This document shows positions 46,489-58,214 of a stretch of DNA of 64,000 nucleotides, piece after piece; positions within the stretch are counted from its first letter, which is position 1; each line of letters starts with the position of its first letter. Position numbers and translations under genes: made by a program. The stretch is from Heliocidaris tuberculata (Eukaryota; Echinodermata; Echinoidea; Camarodonta; Echinometridae): positions 10,899,752 through 10,963,751 of the forward strand of contig CM046838.1 in assembly GCA_025618425.1 (NCBI GenBank), in the 5' to 3' direction. A model generated the notes under the pieces. The model did no database searches. It saw nothing but the letters and a program-made list of their open reading frames with translations, and had not been told where the DNA came from.

Positions 46489-47273
46489 TGTGCACCAATC
46501 TTTGTTGATGACATGTAAATATTTAGATTTTTGTCTTTTGATTTAATTAAACATACAATTTTTAAAAAAGAACACAATCATGTTGATAAGTTTTGCAATA
46601 TGAGTTTCACGAAACGTAAATCTATGTAAATGATGGTTTGTATAATAATTTTCTAGTTGTAACAGTTCGAATTAAAATTCTCTCAGTTTACACATACTTG
46701 GTTGAACAAATATCTTTTCTACCGTACTTAGTTCTCTCTTTGAAATATTGTAAAGTGACAATGAATTGCAAAATGCTATTTCTGTTTCTACATTCTTCTT
46801 AATTTGACTCTCATACACCATCTTTGCAGTTATTTCTTCAAATTAAAAAATTTTCTTTGAAAACAAATTCTAAACTGAGGCCATAGTGAATGGACTTCCT
46901 ATAAAATTAGGTTGAACATTTTATTTCCATTCATGAGGGGTTTCTGTATTTGTTTACTCTTACAATTTCTTCTCTATACTTGAACCTAAAGCTGAAAAAT
47001 AAGCCTTGTTAAAGTCGATTATATATATTTCTTGAAAACAAGTTCTAAAAATATGTTCCATTTCCTAAAAGTTTATATCTTTTAATGAAGAGTGCTCTGC
47101 ATATATTCAGCAGATCGCGATCGTCGATTGAAACTGCGTTTCGATATCTACTGCGCGGTAATGATTAACTTTAGTTCATTGCACAAGCGCAGAAAGTTTT
47201 GTGGAAGGCTAAACTCACAATAAATATGAAAGTTGTGGGAAAACAATAGAAATAAATACTCTTTCTATCTTTT
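46185..47273. other. Non-coding AT-rich stretch
   Basis: Contains a 38-base T run (46449-46486). I see no gene and no clear element, although the T run could be the tail of a minus-strand retroposed sequence. Confidence 0.5.
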
Positions 47274-48128
47274 GTGATGACTATCTTGCCCCTTTTAAGG
47301 CAGATGCCCCAGATTCGGTTTTGGCAAAACCTTAAAAATTGCCAGTTAACAGCGTCTATTAAGACATGGTATTTACAGTATAGGCAAGAGATGAAAAGAG
47401 AATTAGGCCTTTGTCAGTTTCATTTCCAAGGTTTTATTTGGTGGAATAGAAATGTAAGATTGCAATATAGAACACATTTTTTCTATCCAGTTTGGTATGA
47501 AAAGGGTATTCATTCCATTTCTTAAAACAATGGTAACCCCAAAACATTTGGAGACCTCGTAATTGAGTCTGACATTCCTATTAGAGACCGAAGAAAATAT
47601 GACTCCCTCAGCAATGACATATTTTTGGATTGGTTTGATATAATGTGGATGAGAATATATTTATTCGAATTGTTAAAGATCTACTAAGTCAAAAGAGAAT
47701 GTCTTAGTATACATATCTGCTTAAGAAGTACAACGTATATGCCAACAAGGAGAGTAAATGGGAAGAACTCTTTGGCCATCACCCCCATCACCCCAAACAG
47801 AAGGATTAGTCGAAGATTCATAAGAGTAACTTGATTAGCAAAGAAGTAATGTTGACAATTTCAAGAAGTAAAATTATGCAAAACATGAAATTCAAGGCTA
47901 AAAAAGGGCACGGCCGGTGTGTAGCGTGGACTTCAACTCTCGAAACATAGTCACCGCGCAGTGCCGAGTTCGCCCTAGTGCCAAGGGTCTACGCCCGATA
48001 GACCGCGGGTCCGAAAGACCGCGGGGCCTATAGACCGCGGGGCCGATAGACCGCGGTGTCTGAAATGTAACGCATTTTCACATCACGTCTTAAAAGCATA
48101 ATGACTCAAATAATTCATGTATCTTAAT

Positions 48129-48837
48129 CCCGGGGGGGGGGGGGGGGGGGGTTATCTTCCATTGAAATCCGTACAGCATCCGCGAACCTGAAAACGAGGA
48201 AAAAGGGTAGTTTTTTAGGGTCGGGCGCGGATCCGCGCGGATCCGCGTTTAGGGTGTCAAAAACGAAAAATATATAATAATAATAAAAAAAAATAATAAC
48301 AATACTTGGTTGTTTTATAGCGCATTACACATAGCAACACTGCATGTCCCTGTGCGCTTTATAAAGTAAGAACGAAATAACTTAGAAATAGGAAGGTGCA
48401 TACAATGTAATGTTGGACACTGAGTTCATACTAAGTATTAAACAGATATCTTTTAAGGGAGATTTTGAACTTATCTAAGTTGCTTTCATATCTCATGATA
48501 CCCTTTTCATATAAAAGGGTATCAAAATCACACTTCTGACCAAATGCAGGGAAAAAGGGTATGAAATTTAACACGGCCAATCCGCGGAAAGGGTACAATT
48601 TATTCAGAATTTGAGAATTTCGGTCGTATATGCTCGCCCTGTTAAGGGTGTAAAAACGAGCCGTTAATTATTTCTCTCCGTGTTTAGGGTATCAAAATCA
48701 AGAAAGAAAAAATATCCCTGTTTAGGGTATCAAAATCACAAAATCTCAATACTCGTTTAGGGTGCTTTTCAGAGGGTAAAGTTCGAGGATGCTGGACGGG
48801 TCTCAATGGAAGATTCCCCCCCCCCCCCCCCCCCGGG
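48129..48837. mobile_element. hAT-like non-autonomous element with 8-bp target duplication
   Basis: ATCTTAAT at 48121-48128 and 48838-48845 flanks CCCGGG-run ends. Inside the G/C runs the arms pair: TTATCTTCCATTGA and GTACAGCATCC against GGATGCTGGAC and TCAATGGAAGAT. Eight-bp duplications are characteristic of hAT transposases. The middle repeats AGGGTATCAAAATCA several times, and a stretch at about 48275-48365 (TAATAACAATACTTGGTTG, ATAGCGCATTACAC, TGCGCTTTATAAA) looks like part of another small element. Confidence 0.75.
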
Positions 48838-49059
48838 ATCTTAATCAATTTTTCAATTTTATTTCCCCTTTTTTATATATTGATATTATCAACAAATTAT
48901 GCTATTATGTATGTGTCATTTAAAGGGAACATATGAATTACAAGTTAGTCTTTAAAAAAAGATTTCTTTCATATTTCCCTCTTTGATTTTGTCTGCTTCC
49001 ACGTCACCTTGCCCATAATGCTGTATTTCGCTGCTATCATGGCTATTGTTTGTTCAATC

Positions 49060-49310
49060 TTGGAGTGTTATAATTATGTAGGCCTACTAGGCCCTATTTT
49101 TTCTTCCGTATGAAAATAAATCAAACTGAACTTATATTTTTGATTATTAAATTTTCATCACTTTGCCGATGACACTAGCATATTCTTTTCTTCTAATAAT
49201 TTAAATAATACTGTCCTTGTTCTTAAAAATAAACTTATATTGCATAATCCATTGAACATCAAAAAGTTAATGAGCGCATCCAGGAGGGGGTGACGATCCA
49301 CCTCCCATTT
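49060..49310 (+). mobile_element. LINE fragment with reverse transcriptase FADD motif
   Basis: One frame reads FHHFADDTSIFFSSNNLN then LKNKLILHNPLNIKKLMS, the catalytic RT segment of a LINE other than the surrounding Tx1-like one. Only about 80 residues remain. Confidence 0.6.
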
Positions 49311-50213
49311 CTCTTTAAAAAAAATTTTTTTAAGTTTTGCTGTTAGTGCTTTCGATTGCAAGAGGTGTCAGTGATTTGAGCGAATGTGCGGAATTACTGG
49401 TGACTGGCGTGTACATTGAGACGCCGCGGTCTATCGGCCCCGCGGTCTATCGGCCCCGCGGACTATCGGGATTCCCCCGTGCCGAGTTAGCCCGACCCCC
49501 TTTTGGATGCACAATTGAGACTCAGTTAAGGAGTTTTCATTTCAAAGTATTTCATAATGCTATTGGTTTTTGAATGCATTTTTGTTCAAGATTGGGATAA
49601 AGGAGTCTGCTAATTGTTATCTTTGTTCAGATAAATTCCAGAAACTTTAGATCACTTGTTTTGTGACTGTAGAAAAGTTGTACCACTGTGGGGAAAAATT
49701 GGTGGATAAGTTTAACACTAGCTTAATCTGACTCTGTCGAAATTTAATTATTGTTTGGATGCAGTCAATGAACAAACACGCCTCTTGTATAAATTTTCCC
49801 TGCATGTTTAAAATACATGTATTATATTTACTCCTGTAAGTTTCAGGGAAAAGAACTTATTTTCGAAGCTTTTGTTTCAATTGTACAGTTTAAACAAAAA
49901 ATAGAATATGAAATTGCCCAAAAGAAAAATAAGTTACATGTCCATTTTAAGAAATGGTTAACTGAAAAGTTCTTGCAAAGCTCTGGTGTCCTTAACATCT
50001 TTATTGACTTTTTGTAATGTAAACTTGACCCCTGGGAAAGTATGTGAGTGTACGTGTGTGTTGAGAAATAACAATAAAAAAAAATAAAAATAAATAAATA
50101 AATATATAGATATATATGTATATATACAGCCGCCGACTTCCTCAATTACAAAAACGACCACGCCTGAAAATTAGCGCGTCTGAAAATTGGCGCCCCTGAA
50201 ACTGAAAGACCTG

Positions 50214-52283
50214 GGGCCTGTTGCACAAAACTTGCGTTTGAACGCAACTCAGGAAAATCAAACGCAACTTTATTTTCAGCCAATCAGAAGTGCGCATTAA
50301 GGACTTGCGTTTGATTTTTAGGAGTTGCGATTAAACGCAAGTTTTGTGCAATTGGGCTACTTTTGGCGACCACTCCAGCGACCACTCGGGGGCACCGAAC
50401 CGTGACGCGGCAGAGAACAATAGAAAATCGCTGTATGGTGTCCTCAAAAGAGACAATACAAAAGGACAAAATACTGACACCGTAAATTCCGGTTCAGCAC
50501 CGGTAGGAAACTTCAGTTATAGGCGTATTGATTCAATGCGGAAATGCATCTCTGAAAACTTCTTTATCATGTATATTATACATATATTATATAAGTAAGA
50601 TTCATTTTTCTCCTTGTAAATGTCAGAAGCTGCCTTTGAACATGCATGGCTTTTACTATTTTATCATTAACGGACTGACGTCTGACTACTTTTAATAAAC
50701 GTATTGTTGGTTCGATATGAAAATAAAATTCAAATGAGAAGTCTCTCTTACTTTGGTTGACATCTATTTATCTTAGCGTAGGGTACACCATCTCAAAGGT
50801 GAGACGTTCAACTTTCTATTTCTATTTCTATCATCATTATGTCACCTACCGGGGCAAAATGTTCGTGTCTTACTTAGACCATGGATCTTTGGTCACGTTA
50901 TCATACAAAATACCAAGTTTCGAACAAAGTGAATCGGTATAATTTCGCTTGACATTTCTCATTCTTAGCTGATTAGTGCTTCAAAAAGAGGAGATACTCA
51001 GCTTTCTCATGATATAGGTCGGTACTCGGAGCAAGTTGTCTGGATCTTACTGTTTTAACTCAAAGTTGCGACCCACCGCAAGATATTTACACTCCGCCCC
51101 AACAGTAGCGCCTATCCAAATTTCGTATAACTCAAAATGAAGTCCCGAATACAAAGTGCTATAAAAAGTCGCTCGACATTTCTTATTCTTAGCTGATTAG
51201 TGCTTCAAAAAGAGGAGATACTCAGCTTTCTCGTGATATAGGTCGGTACTCGGAGCAAGTTGTCTGGATCTTACTGTTTTAACTCAAAGTTGCCACCCTC
51301 CCCTAGATATTATACGCTCCTCATCAACAATAGCGCCTTCATCCATAACTCAAAATAAAGTCCTTCAATAAAAGTACTATAAAAACTCGCTCGACATTTC
51401 TTATTCTTATAGCTGATTAGTGCTTCAAAAGAGGAGGTACTCAGCTTTCTCGTGGTATAGGTCGGTACTCGGAGCAAGTTATCTGGATCTTACTGTATTA
51501 ACTCAAAGTTGCGACCCACCCGAAGGTATGTACGCTCCGCATCAACAAATAACCTCCTAATGGATGCGGAGCGTTAATATCTTGGGGAGGGTGGCAACTT
51601 TGAGTTAAAAAAGTAAGATCCAGACAACTTGCTCCGAGTACCGACCTATATCACGAGAAAGCTGAGTATCTCCTCTTTTTGAAGCACTAATCAGCTAAGA
51701 ATAAGAAATGTCGAGCGAGTTTTTATAGCACTTTGTATTCGGGACTTCATTTTGAGTTATGCGAATGTTGTATTTAGGCGCTATTGTTGAAGTGAAGCGT
51801 ATAAATAACGGGGGTAGGTCACAATTGAGTTAAAACAGTAAGACCCAGACAACTTGCTCCAAGTACTGACCTATACCACAATAAAGCTGAATACCTCGTC
51901 TATTTGAAACACTAATCAGCTAAGAATAAGAAATGTCGAGGGAGTTTTTATATTACTTTTATTGAAGAACTTCAATTTGAGTTGCGAGTAGTCCTGCGCC
52001 ACAGTACGCCGCTCACGATTACGTGTATTAAAATGTTAGATTTCCAATATTTTTTTTATATACATCATTCGTATGACCCATAATATTCAAATTGAAAGAT
52101 AACCATGCTCATGGGCCCTTTTTATACCTTTACACATTCCCACACTAGGAAATAAACACCCTTGTGCCTAGTTTTTCTTTTTAGAAAAAAAAATCGTTTT
52201 CGATTGGACTTTTCGGCGACACCCTAATTGGTCGCTGAACTTGTGGTCGCCAGATTCAAGGAGCGTTTTGTGCAACGGGCCCC
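50214..52283. mobile_element. Foldback element A with inverted satellite-like interior
   Basis: Ends GGGGCCTGTTGCACAAAA and TTTTGTGCAACGGGCCCC are inverted repeats. Inside each end lie repeats of GCGACCA (left GGCGACCACTCCAGCGACCA; right GGTCGCTGAACTTGTGGTCG) and a TATGGTGTC / GGCGACACC pair. The left end also carries a small palindromic MITE-like segment (50214-50358). The centre is the array at 50760-52010. No coding capacity is seen. Boundaries are approximate. Confidence 0.7.
50760..52010. repeat. Head-to-head array of about 220-bp units (element A)
   Basis: Three forward units are marked by AGCTGATTAGTGCTTCAAAA (about 50968, 51189, 51413) and two inverted ones by its complement (about 51678, 51906). 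A degenerate first unit may begin near 50760. The polarity changes near 51520-51585 around ACGCTCCGCATC / GATGCGGAGCGT. Confidence 0.85.
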
Positions 52284-52559
52284 TATTGGGCTACTTTTAG
52301 CGACCAATAAGACTTCCGGTCCGCGACCAATAAGACTTCCGGCGTCTGCTAGCGCGGAAAACAATAGGATATGGCGGTATGGTGTCTTCAAATGTTCCAA
52401 CGCAAAATGAGAGTGTAAGATGGGTGATAAAAAATAGTAAAAGTGAGATAAAAAATTAATACTCGACACTCTAATGTAAAAGTAATGTGTGTGATATTAT
52501 AGCAGAATAATTTTTGTTTATTCTGATATAATTTCAGGGCTGACAAATTTCGATTTGAC

Positions 52560-55500
52560 TTTTTAAGTTGAGATTACTTTTTAATTGATATACACCTCAA
52601 AATGTACGCAGATTGTTTTAATGTTAGGGCTTTTAAAACTATCGTATGACATTTTAACTAAATCATGACCTATATGAGATTAAAGCTGAATAGTTGCTCT
52701 TTACTCTCGTATAAGTCACATGCCGAAACTTTTTGTCTGGATCAATGTTTTAAAGTGAAATCAGGGCTCAAACCGGCATATCGGAGGTCTTATCCGCATA
52801 CTACACACCGAAATGGACGAAATGCGTTTTTAACTATCAAAGCTTTTAAAACTATCGTATGACATTTTAACTAAATAATAATTCATATGAGATTAAAGCT
52901 GAATAGTTGCTCTTTACTCTCATATAAGTCACATGCCTAAACTTTTTGTCTGGATCTTAATGTTTTAAAGTGAAATCAGGGCTCAAACCGGCATATCGGA
53001 GGTCTTATCCGCATACTACACACCGAAATGGACGAAATGCGTTTTTAACTATCAAAGCTTTTAAAACTATCGTATGACATTTTAACTAAATAATAATTCA
53101 TATGAGATTAAAGCTGAATAGTTGCTCTTTACTCTCATATAAGTCACATGTCTAAACTTTTTGTCTGGATCTTAATGTTTTAAAGTGAAATCAGGGCTCA
53201 AACCGGCATATCGGAGGTCTTATCCGCATACTACACACGGAAATGGACGAAATGCGTTTTTAACTATCAAAGCTTTTAAAACTATCGTATGACATTTTAA
53301 CTAAATCATGACCTATATGAGATTAAAGCTGAATAGTTGCTCTTTACTCTCATATAAGTCACATGCCGAAACTTTTTGTCTGGATCTTACTGTTTTAAAG
53401 TGAAATCAGGGCTCAAAACAGCATACCGGGGGTCTTACCCGCACAATATAGCGGAAATGTCCAGAATTCGTTTTTAATTTTGAAGCCTTTTTTAAGTATC
53501 GTATGACATTTTAACTAAATAATGACTTATATGATGTTAAAGCTGAAGAGGTGCTCTTTACTCTCATATAGGTCACATGCCGAAACTTTTTGTCTTGATC
53601 TTACTGTTTTAAATTGAAATCAGGGCTCAAAACGGCATACCGGAGGTCTTATCCGCATACTACACACGGAAATGGACAAAATGCGTTTTTAACTATCAAG
53701 GCTTTTAAAACTATCGTATGACATTTTAACTAAATCATGACCTATATGAGATTAAAGCTGAATAGTTGCTCTTTACTCTTATATAGGTCACATGCCGAAA
53801 CTTTTTGTCTGGATCTTAATGTTTTAAAGTGAAATCAGGGCTCAAACCGGCATATCGGAGGTCTTATCCGCATACTACACACCGAAATGGACGAAATGCG
53901 TTTTTAACTATCAAAGCTTTTAAAACTATCGTATGACATTTTAACTAAATAATGATTCATATGAGATTAAAGCTGAATAGTTGCTCTTTACTCTCATATA
54001 AGTCACATGCCTAAACTTTTTGTCTGGATCTTATATGTTTTAAAGTGAAATCAGGGCTCAAACCGGCATATCGGAGGTCTTATCCGCATACTACACACCG
54101 AAATGGACGAAATGCGTTTTTAACTATCAAAGCTTTTAAAACTATCGTATGACATTTAAACTAAATAATGATTCATATGAGATTAAAGCTGAATAGTTGC
54201 TCTTTACTCTCATATAGGTCACATGCCGAAACTTTTTGTCTGGATCTTACTGTTTTAAATTGAAATCAGGGCTCAAAACGGCATACAGGAGGTCTTATCC
54301 GCATACTACACACGGAAATGGACGAAATGCGTTTTTAACTGTCAAGGCTTTTAAAACTATCGTATGACATTTTAACTAAATCATGACCTATATGAGAGTA
54401 AAGAGCAACTATTCAGCTTTAATCTCATATAGGTCATTATTTAGTTTAAATGTCATACGATAGTTTTAAAAGGCTTCAAAGTTAAAAATGAAATTCGTCA
54501 ATTTTCGCTATATTGTGCGGATAAGACGTCCGGTATGCCGTTTTGAGCCCTGATTTCAATATAAAACAGTAAGATCCAGACAAAAAGTTTCGGCATGTGA
54601 CCTATATGAGAGTAAAGAGCAACTATTCAGCTTAAATCTCATATAAGTCATTATTTAGTTAAAATGTCATACGATAGTTTTAAAAGGCTTCAAAGTTAAA
54701 AACGAATTCTGGACATTTCCGCTATATTGTGCGGATAAGACCTCCGGTATGCTGTTTGGAACCCTGATTTCAATTTAAAACAGTAAGACCCAAACAAAAA
54801 GTTTCGGCATGTGACCTATATGAGAGTAAAGAGCAACTTTTCAGCTTTAATCTCATATAGGTCATTATTTAGTTCAAATGTCATACGATAGTTTTAAAAG
54901 GCTTCAAAGTTAAAAATGAAATTCGTCAATTTTCGCTATATTGTGCGGATAAGACGTCCGGTATGCCGTTTTGAGCCCTGATTTCAATATAAAACAGTAA
55001 GATCCAGACAAAAGGTTTCGGCATGTGTCGTATATGAGAGTAAAGAGCAACTATTCAGCTTTAATCTCATATAGGTCATTATTTAGTTAAAATGTCATAC
55101 GATAGTTTTAAAAGCCTTGATAGTTAAAAACGCATTTCGTCCATTTCCGTGTGTAGTATGCGGATAAGATCTCCGGTATGCTGTTTTGAGCCCTGATTTC
55201 ACTTTAAAACAGTAAGACCCAAACAAAAAGTTTAGGCATGTGACTTATATGAGAGTAAAGAGCAACTATTCAGCTTTAATCTCATATGAATCATTATGTA
55301 GTTTAAATGTCATACGATAGTTTTAAAAGCTTTGATAGTTAAAAACGCATTTCGTCCATTTCGGTGTGTAGTATGCGGATAAGACCTCCGATATGCCGGT
55401 TTGAGCCCTGATTTCACTTTAAAACATATAAGATCCAGACAAAAAGTTTAGGCATGTGACTTATATGAGAGTAAAGAGCAACTATTCAGCTTTAATCTCA

Positions 55501-57480
55501 TATGAATCATTATTTAGTTAAAATGTCATACGATAGGTTTAAAAGGCTTCAAAGTTAAAAATGAATTCTGTACATTTCCGCTATATTGTGCGGATAAGAC
55601 GTCCGGTATGCTGTTTTGAGCCCTGATTTCAATATAAAACAGTAAGATCCAGACAAAAAGTTTCGGCATGTGACCTATATGAGAGTAAAGAGCAACTATT
55701 CAGCTTTAATCTCATATAGGTCATGATTTAGTTAAAATGTCATACGATAGGTTTAAAAGGCTTCAAAGTTAAAAATGAATTCTGTACATTTCCGCTATAT
55801 TGTGCGGATAAGACGTCCGGTATGCTGTTTTGAGCCCTGATTTCAATATAAAACAGTAAGATCCAGACAAAAAGTTTCGGCATGTGACCTATATGAGAGT
55901 AAAGAGCAACTATTCAGCTTTAATTTCATATAGGTCATGATTTAGTTAAAATGTCATACGATAGTTTTAAAAGCCTTGATAGTTAAAAACGCATTTCGTC
56001 CATTTCCGTGTGTAGTATGCGGATAAGATCTCCGGTATGCTGTTTTGAGCCCTGATTTCAATTTAAAACAGTAAGACCCAGACAAAAAGTTTCGGCATGT
56101 GACCTATATGAGAGTAATAAGCAACTATTCAGCTTTAATCTGATATAGGTCATGATTTAGTTAAAATGTCATACGATAGGTTTAAAAGGCTTCAAAGTTA
56201 AAAATGAATTCTGTACATTTCCGCTATATTGTGCGGATAAGACGTCCGGTATGCTGTTTTGAGCCCTGATTTCAATATAAAACAGTAAGATCCAGACAAA
56301 AAGTTTCGGCATGTGACCTATATGAGAGTAAAGAGCAACTATTCAGCTTTAATCTCATATAGGTCATTATTTAGTTAAAATGTCATACGATAGGTTTAAA
56401 AGGCTTCAAAGTTAAAAATGAATTCTGTACATTTCCGCTATATTGTGCGGATAAGACGTCCGGTATGCTGTTTTGAGCCCTGATTTCAATATAAAACAGT
56501 AAGATCCAGACAAAAAGTTTCGGCATGTGACCTATATGAGAGTAAAGAGCAACTATTCAGCTTTAATCTCATATAGGTCATGATTTAGTTAAAATGTCAT
56601 ACGATAGTTTTAAAAGCCTTGATAGTTAAAAACGCATTTCGTCCATTTCCGTGTGTAGTATGCGGATAAGATCTCCGGTATGCTGTTTTGAGCCCTGATT
56701 TCACTTTAAAACAGTAAGACTCAAACAAAAAGTTTCGGCATGTGACCTATATGAGAGTAAAGAGCAGCTATTCAGCTTTAATTTCATATAGGTCATGATT
56801 TAGTTAAAATGTCATACGATAGGTTTAAAAGGCTTCAAAGTTAAAAATGAATTCTGTACATTTCCGCTATATTGTGCGGATAAGACGTCCGGTATGCTGT
56901 TTTGAGCCCTGATTTCAATATAAAACAGTAAGATCCAGACAAAAAGTTTCGGAATGTGACCTATATGAGAGTAAAGAGCAACTATTCAGCTATAATTTCA
57001 TATAGGTCATGATTTAGTTAAAATGTCATACGATAGTTTTAAAAGCCTTGATAGTTAAAAAAGCATTTCGTCCATTTCCGTGTGTAGTATGCGGATAAGA
57101 TCTCCGGTATGCTGTTTTGAGCCCTGATTTCACTTTAAAACAGTAAGACCCAAACAAAAAGTTTCGGCATGTGACCTATATGAGAGTAAAGAGCAACTAT
57201 TCAGCTTTAATTTCATATAGGTCATGATTTAGTTAAAATGTCATACGATAGGTTTAAAAGGCTTCAAAGTTAAAAATGAATTCTGTACATTTCCGCTATA
57301 TTGTGCGGATAAGACGTCCGGTATGCTGTTTTGAGCCCTGATTTCACTTTAAAACAGTAAGACCCAGACAAAAAGTTTCGGCATGTGACGTATATGAGAG
57401 TAAAGAGCAACTATTCAGCTTTAATTTCATATAGGTCATGATTTAGTTAAAATGTCATACGATAGTTTTAAAAGCCTTTC
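52560..57480. repeat. Head-to-head array of about 24 units of about 215 bp (element B)
   Basis: Forward marker ACTATCGTATGACATTTTAA recurs about nine times (near 52637, 52852, 53066, 53281, 53496, 53711, 53927, 54143, 54356). From 54395 on the complement (ATGTCATACGATAG) recurs about fifteen times up to 57455. Each unit holds a hairpin: GACCTATATGAGATTAAAG and, 13 bases later, CTTTACTCTCATATAGGTC, 18 of 19 positions paired. Units share TGTCTGGATCTTACTGTTTT with those of element A, so the two arrays are diverged relatives. Confidence 0.92.
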
Positions 57481-57622
57481 AATCTAGTCCTTCATTCCCA
57501 TTGACGTTATCGCCAACGGAGATCCGGAAAATTTTCTTTTTCCTTTTTGATTGGAGATTTTGACGACACCATAATCCTCTTATTGGTCGCTGGCTTATTG
57601 GTCGCCAGTTTCAAGGAGCGCG

Positions 57623-58202
57623 TGTTGGAACTCAAAAGCGTGAATTGGTGCAAAACCGCGAATTGCCGCCTATGCATGTAGAAAATAAGTTCAGCGTGAC
57701 ATGTGTACAATAATTGCACAGCATGCACATATGCACAACAAACACGCACAGCTGGTGCAGTCCATGCAGTTATTACGTGAGACGGTGAGTGACTGACTAC
57801 CAAACTACCAACACATTCTGGATCACCCCCCCCCCCCCCCCCCCCCCCCCACTTTTCAAAGTGGATTTACGCCCCTGCTTCATGATAATTAATGAGAAAT
57901 GTTTGATGTTTTGTAGGGTTCACTCGGGTTAAACAATGTTACACGATCCGCGTCTAGCAATTTGCGGTTTTGCACCAATTCGCGCTTTTGTCAAAGAAAT
58001 TCTATAATAATGACATAGAATGTCTTTGACTTTTGTACTCCAAAAAGATTATAGAATCTCTTTGTTGTACTCCAACACACGCCGCCGCGCTGGAACACTG
58101 TCGCACATACGTAGAGTATGACACTACGCGCTGAACTTATTTTCTACATGCTTAGGCGGCAATTCGCGGTTTTGCACCAATTCGCGCTTTTGAGTTCCAA
58201 CA
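57623..58202. mobile_element. Element C: 580-bp MITE with about 75-bp near-perfect inverted repeats
   Basis: Ends TGTTGGAACTCAAAAGCG and CGCTTTTGAGTTCCAACA extend into GAATTGGTGCAAAACCGCG / CGCGGTTTTGCACCAATTCG and onward to TAGAAAATAAGTTCAGCG. It is flanked by AGCGCG at 57617-57622 and 58203-58208. A third TTTGCGGTTTTGCACCAATT copy lies inside at about 57960, and there is a long C run at 57827. No coding capacity. Confidence 0.85.
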
Positions 58203-58214
58203 AGCGCGGGCCCC

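Larger units (their letters stand above)
47976..49478. mobile_element. Foldback element with 16-bp GACCGCGG repeat arms
   Basis: Left arm (about 47990-48056) holds four units like GGGGCCGATAGACCGCGG; the right arm (49421-49470) holds three in inverse orientation (CCGCGGTCTATCGGCC). It is flanked by GTGCCGAGTT plus GCCC on both sides (47961-47975 and 49479-49493, one mismatch), a possible target duplication inside the LINE. Arms made of short tandem repeats recall the sea-urchin TU foldback elements. Confidence 0.7.
47274..50095 (+). mobile_element. Tx1/L1-like LINE, 3' part, interrupted
   Basis: Left piece (47274-47960) codes in broken frames for LPLLRQMPQIRFWQNL, SIKTWYLQYRQEMKREL, FYPVWYEKGI, WEELFGHHPHH and KIMQNMKFKAKKGHGRC. 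The right piece (49494-50020) gives LRSFHFKVFHNAIGF, a CYLC ... DHLF ... CDC zinc-like motif typical of L1/Tx1 C-termini, and a last frame ending SGVLNIFIDFL. The 3' end is A-rich (50068-50105). Many stops and frameshifts. The middle is replaced by the foldback at 47976-49478. Expression is not expected. Confidence 0.65.
52284..58214. mobile_element. Foldback element B with large inverted satellite-like interior
   Basis: Left end: GGGCTACTTTTAGCGACCAA, two GCGACCAATAAG repeats and GGTATGGTGTCTTCAAATG. Right end (57540-57620) is the inverse: GACGACACCATAATC, CTTATTGGTCGC twice, TTTCAAGGAGCGCG. It has the same architecture as element A and directly abuts it. Right end is split by element C (57623-58202), after which GGGCCCC closes the element. 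No coding capacity is seen. Confidence 0.7.

Noticed and set aside
52665..52862. 65-residue frame in the array
   Set aside because: One unit of the satellite happens to be open; neighbouring units have stops at varying places.
52560..57480. CRISPR-like array
   Set aside because: Units are contiguous without unique spacers, the orientation flips, and the DNA is animal.
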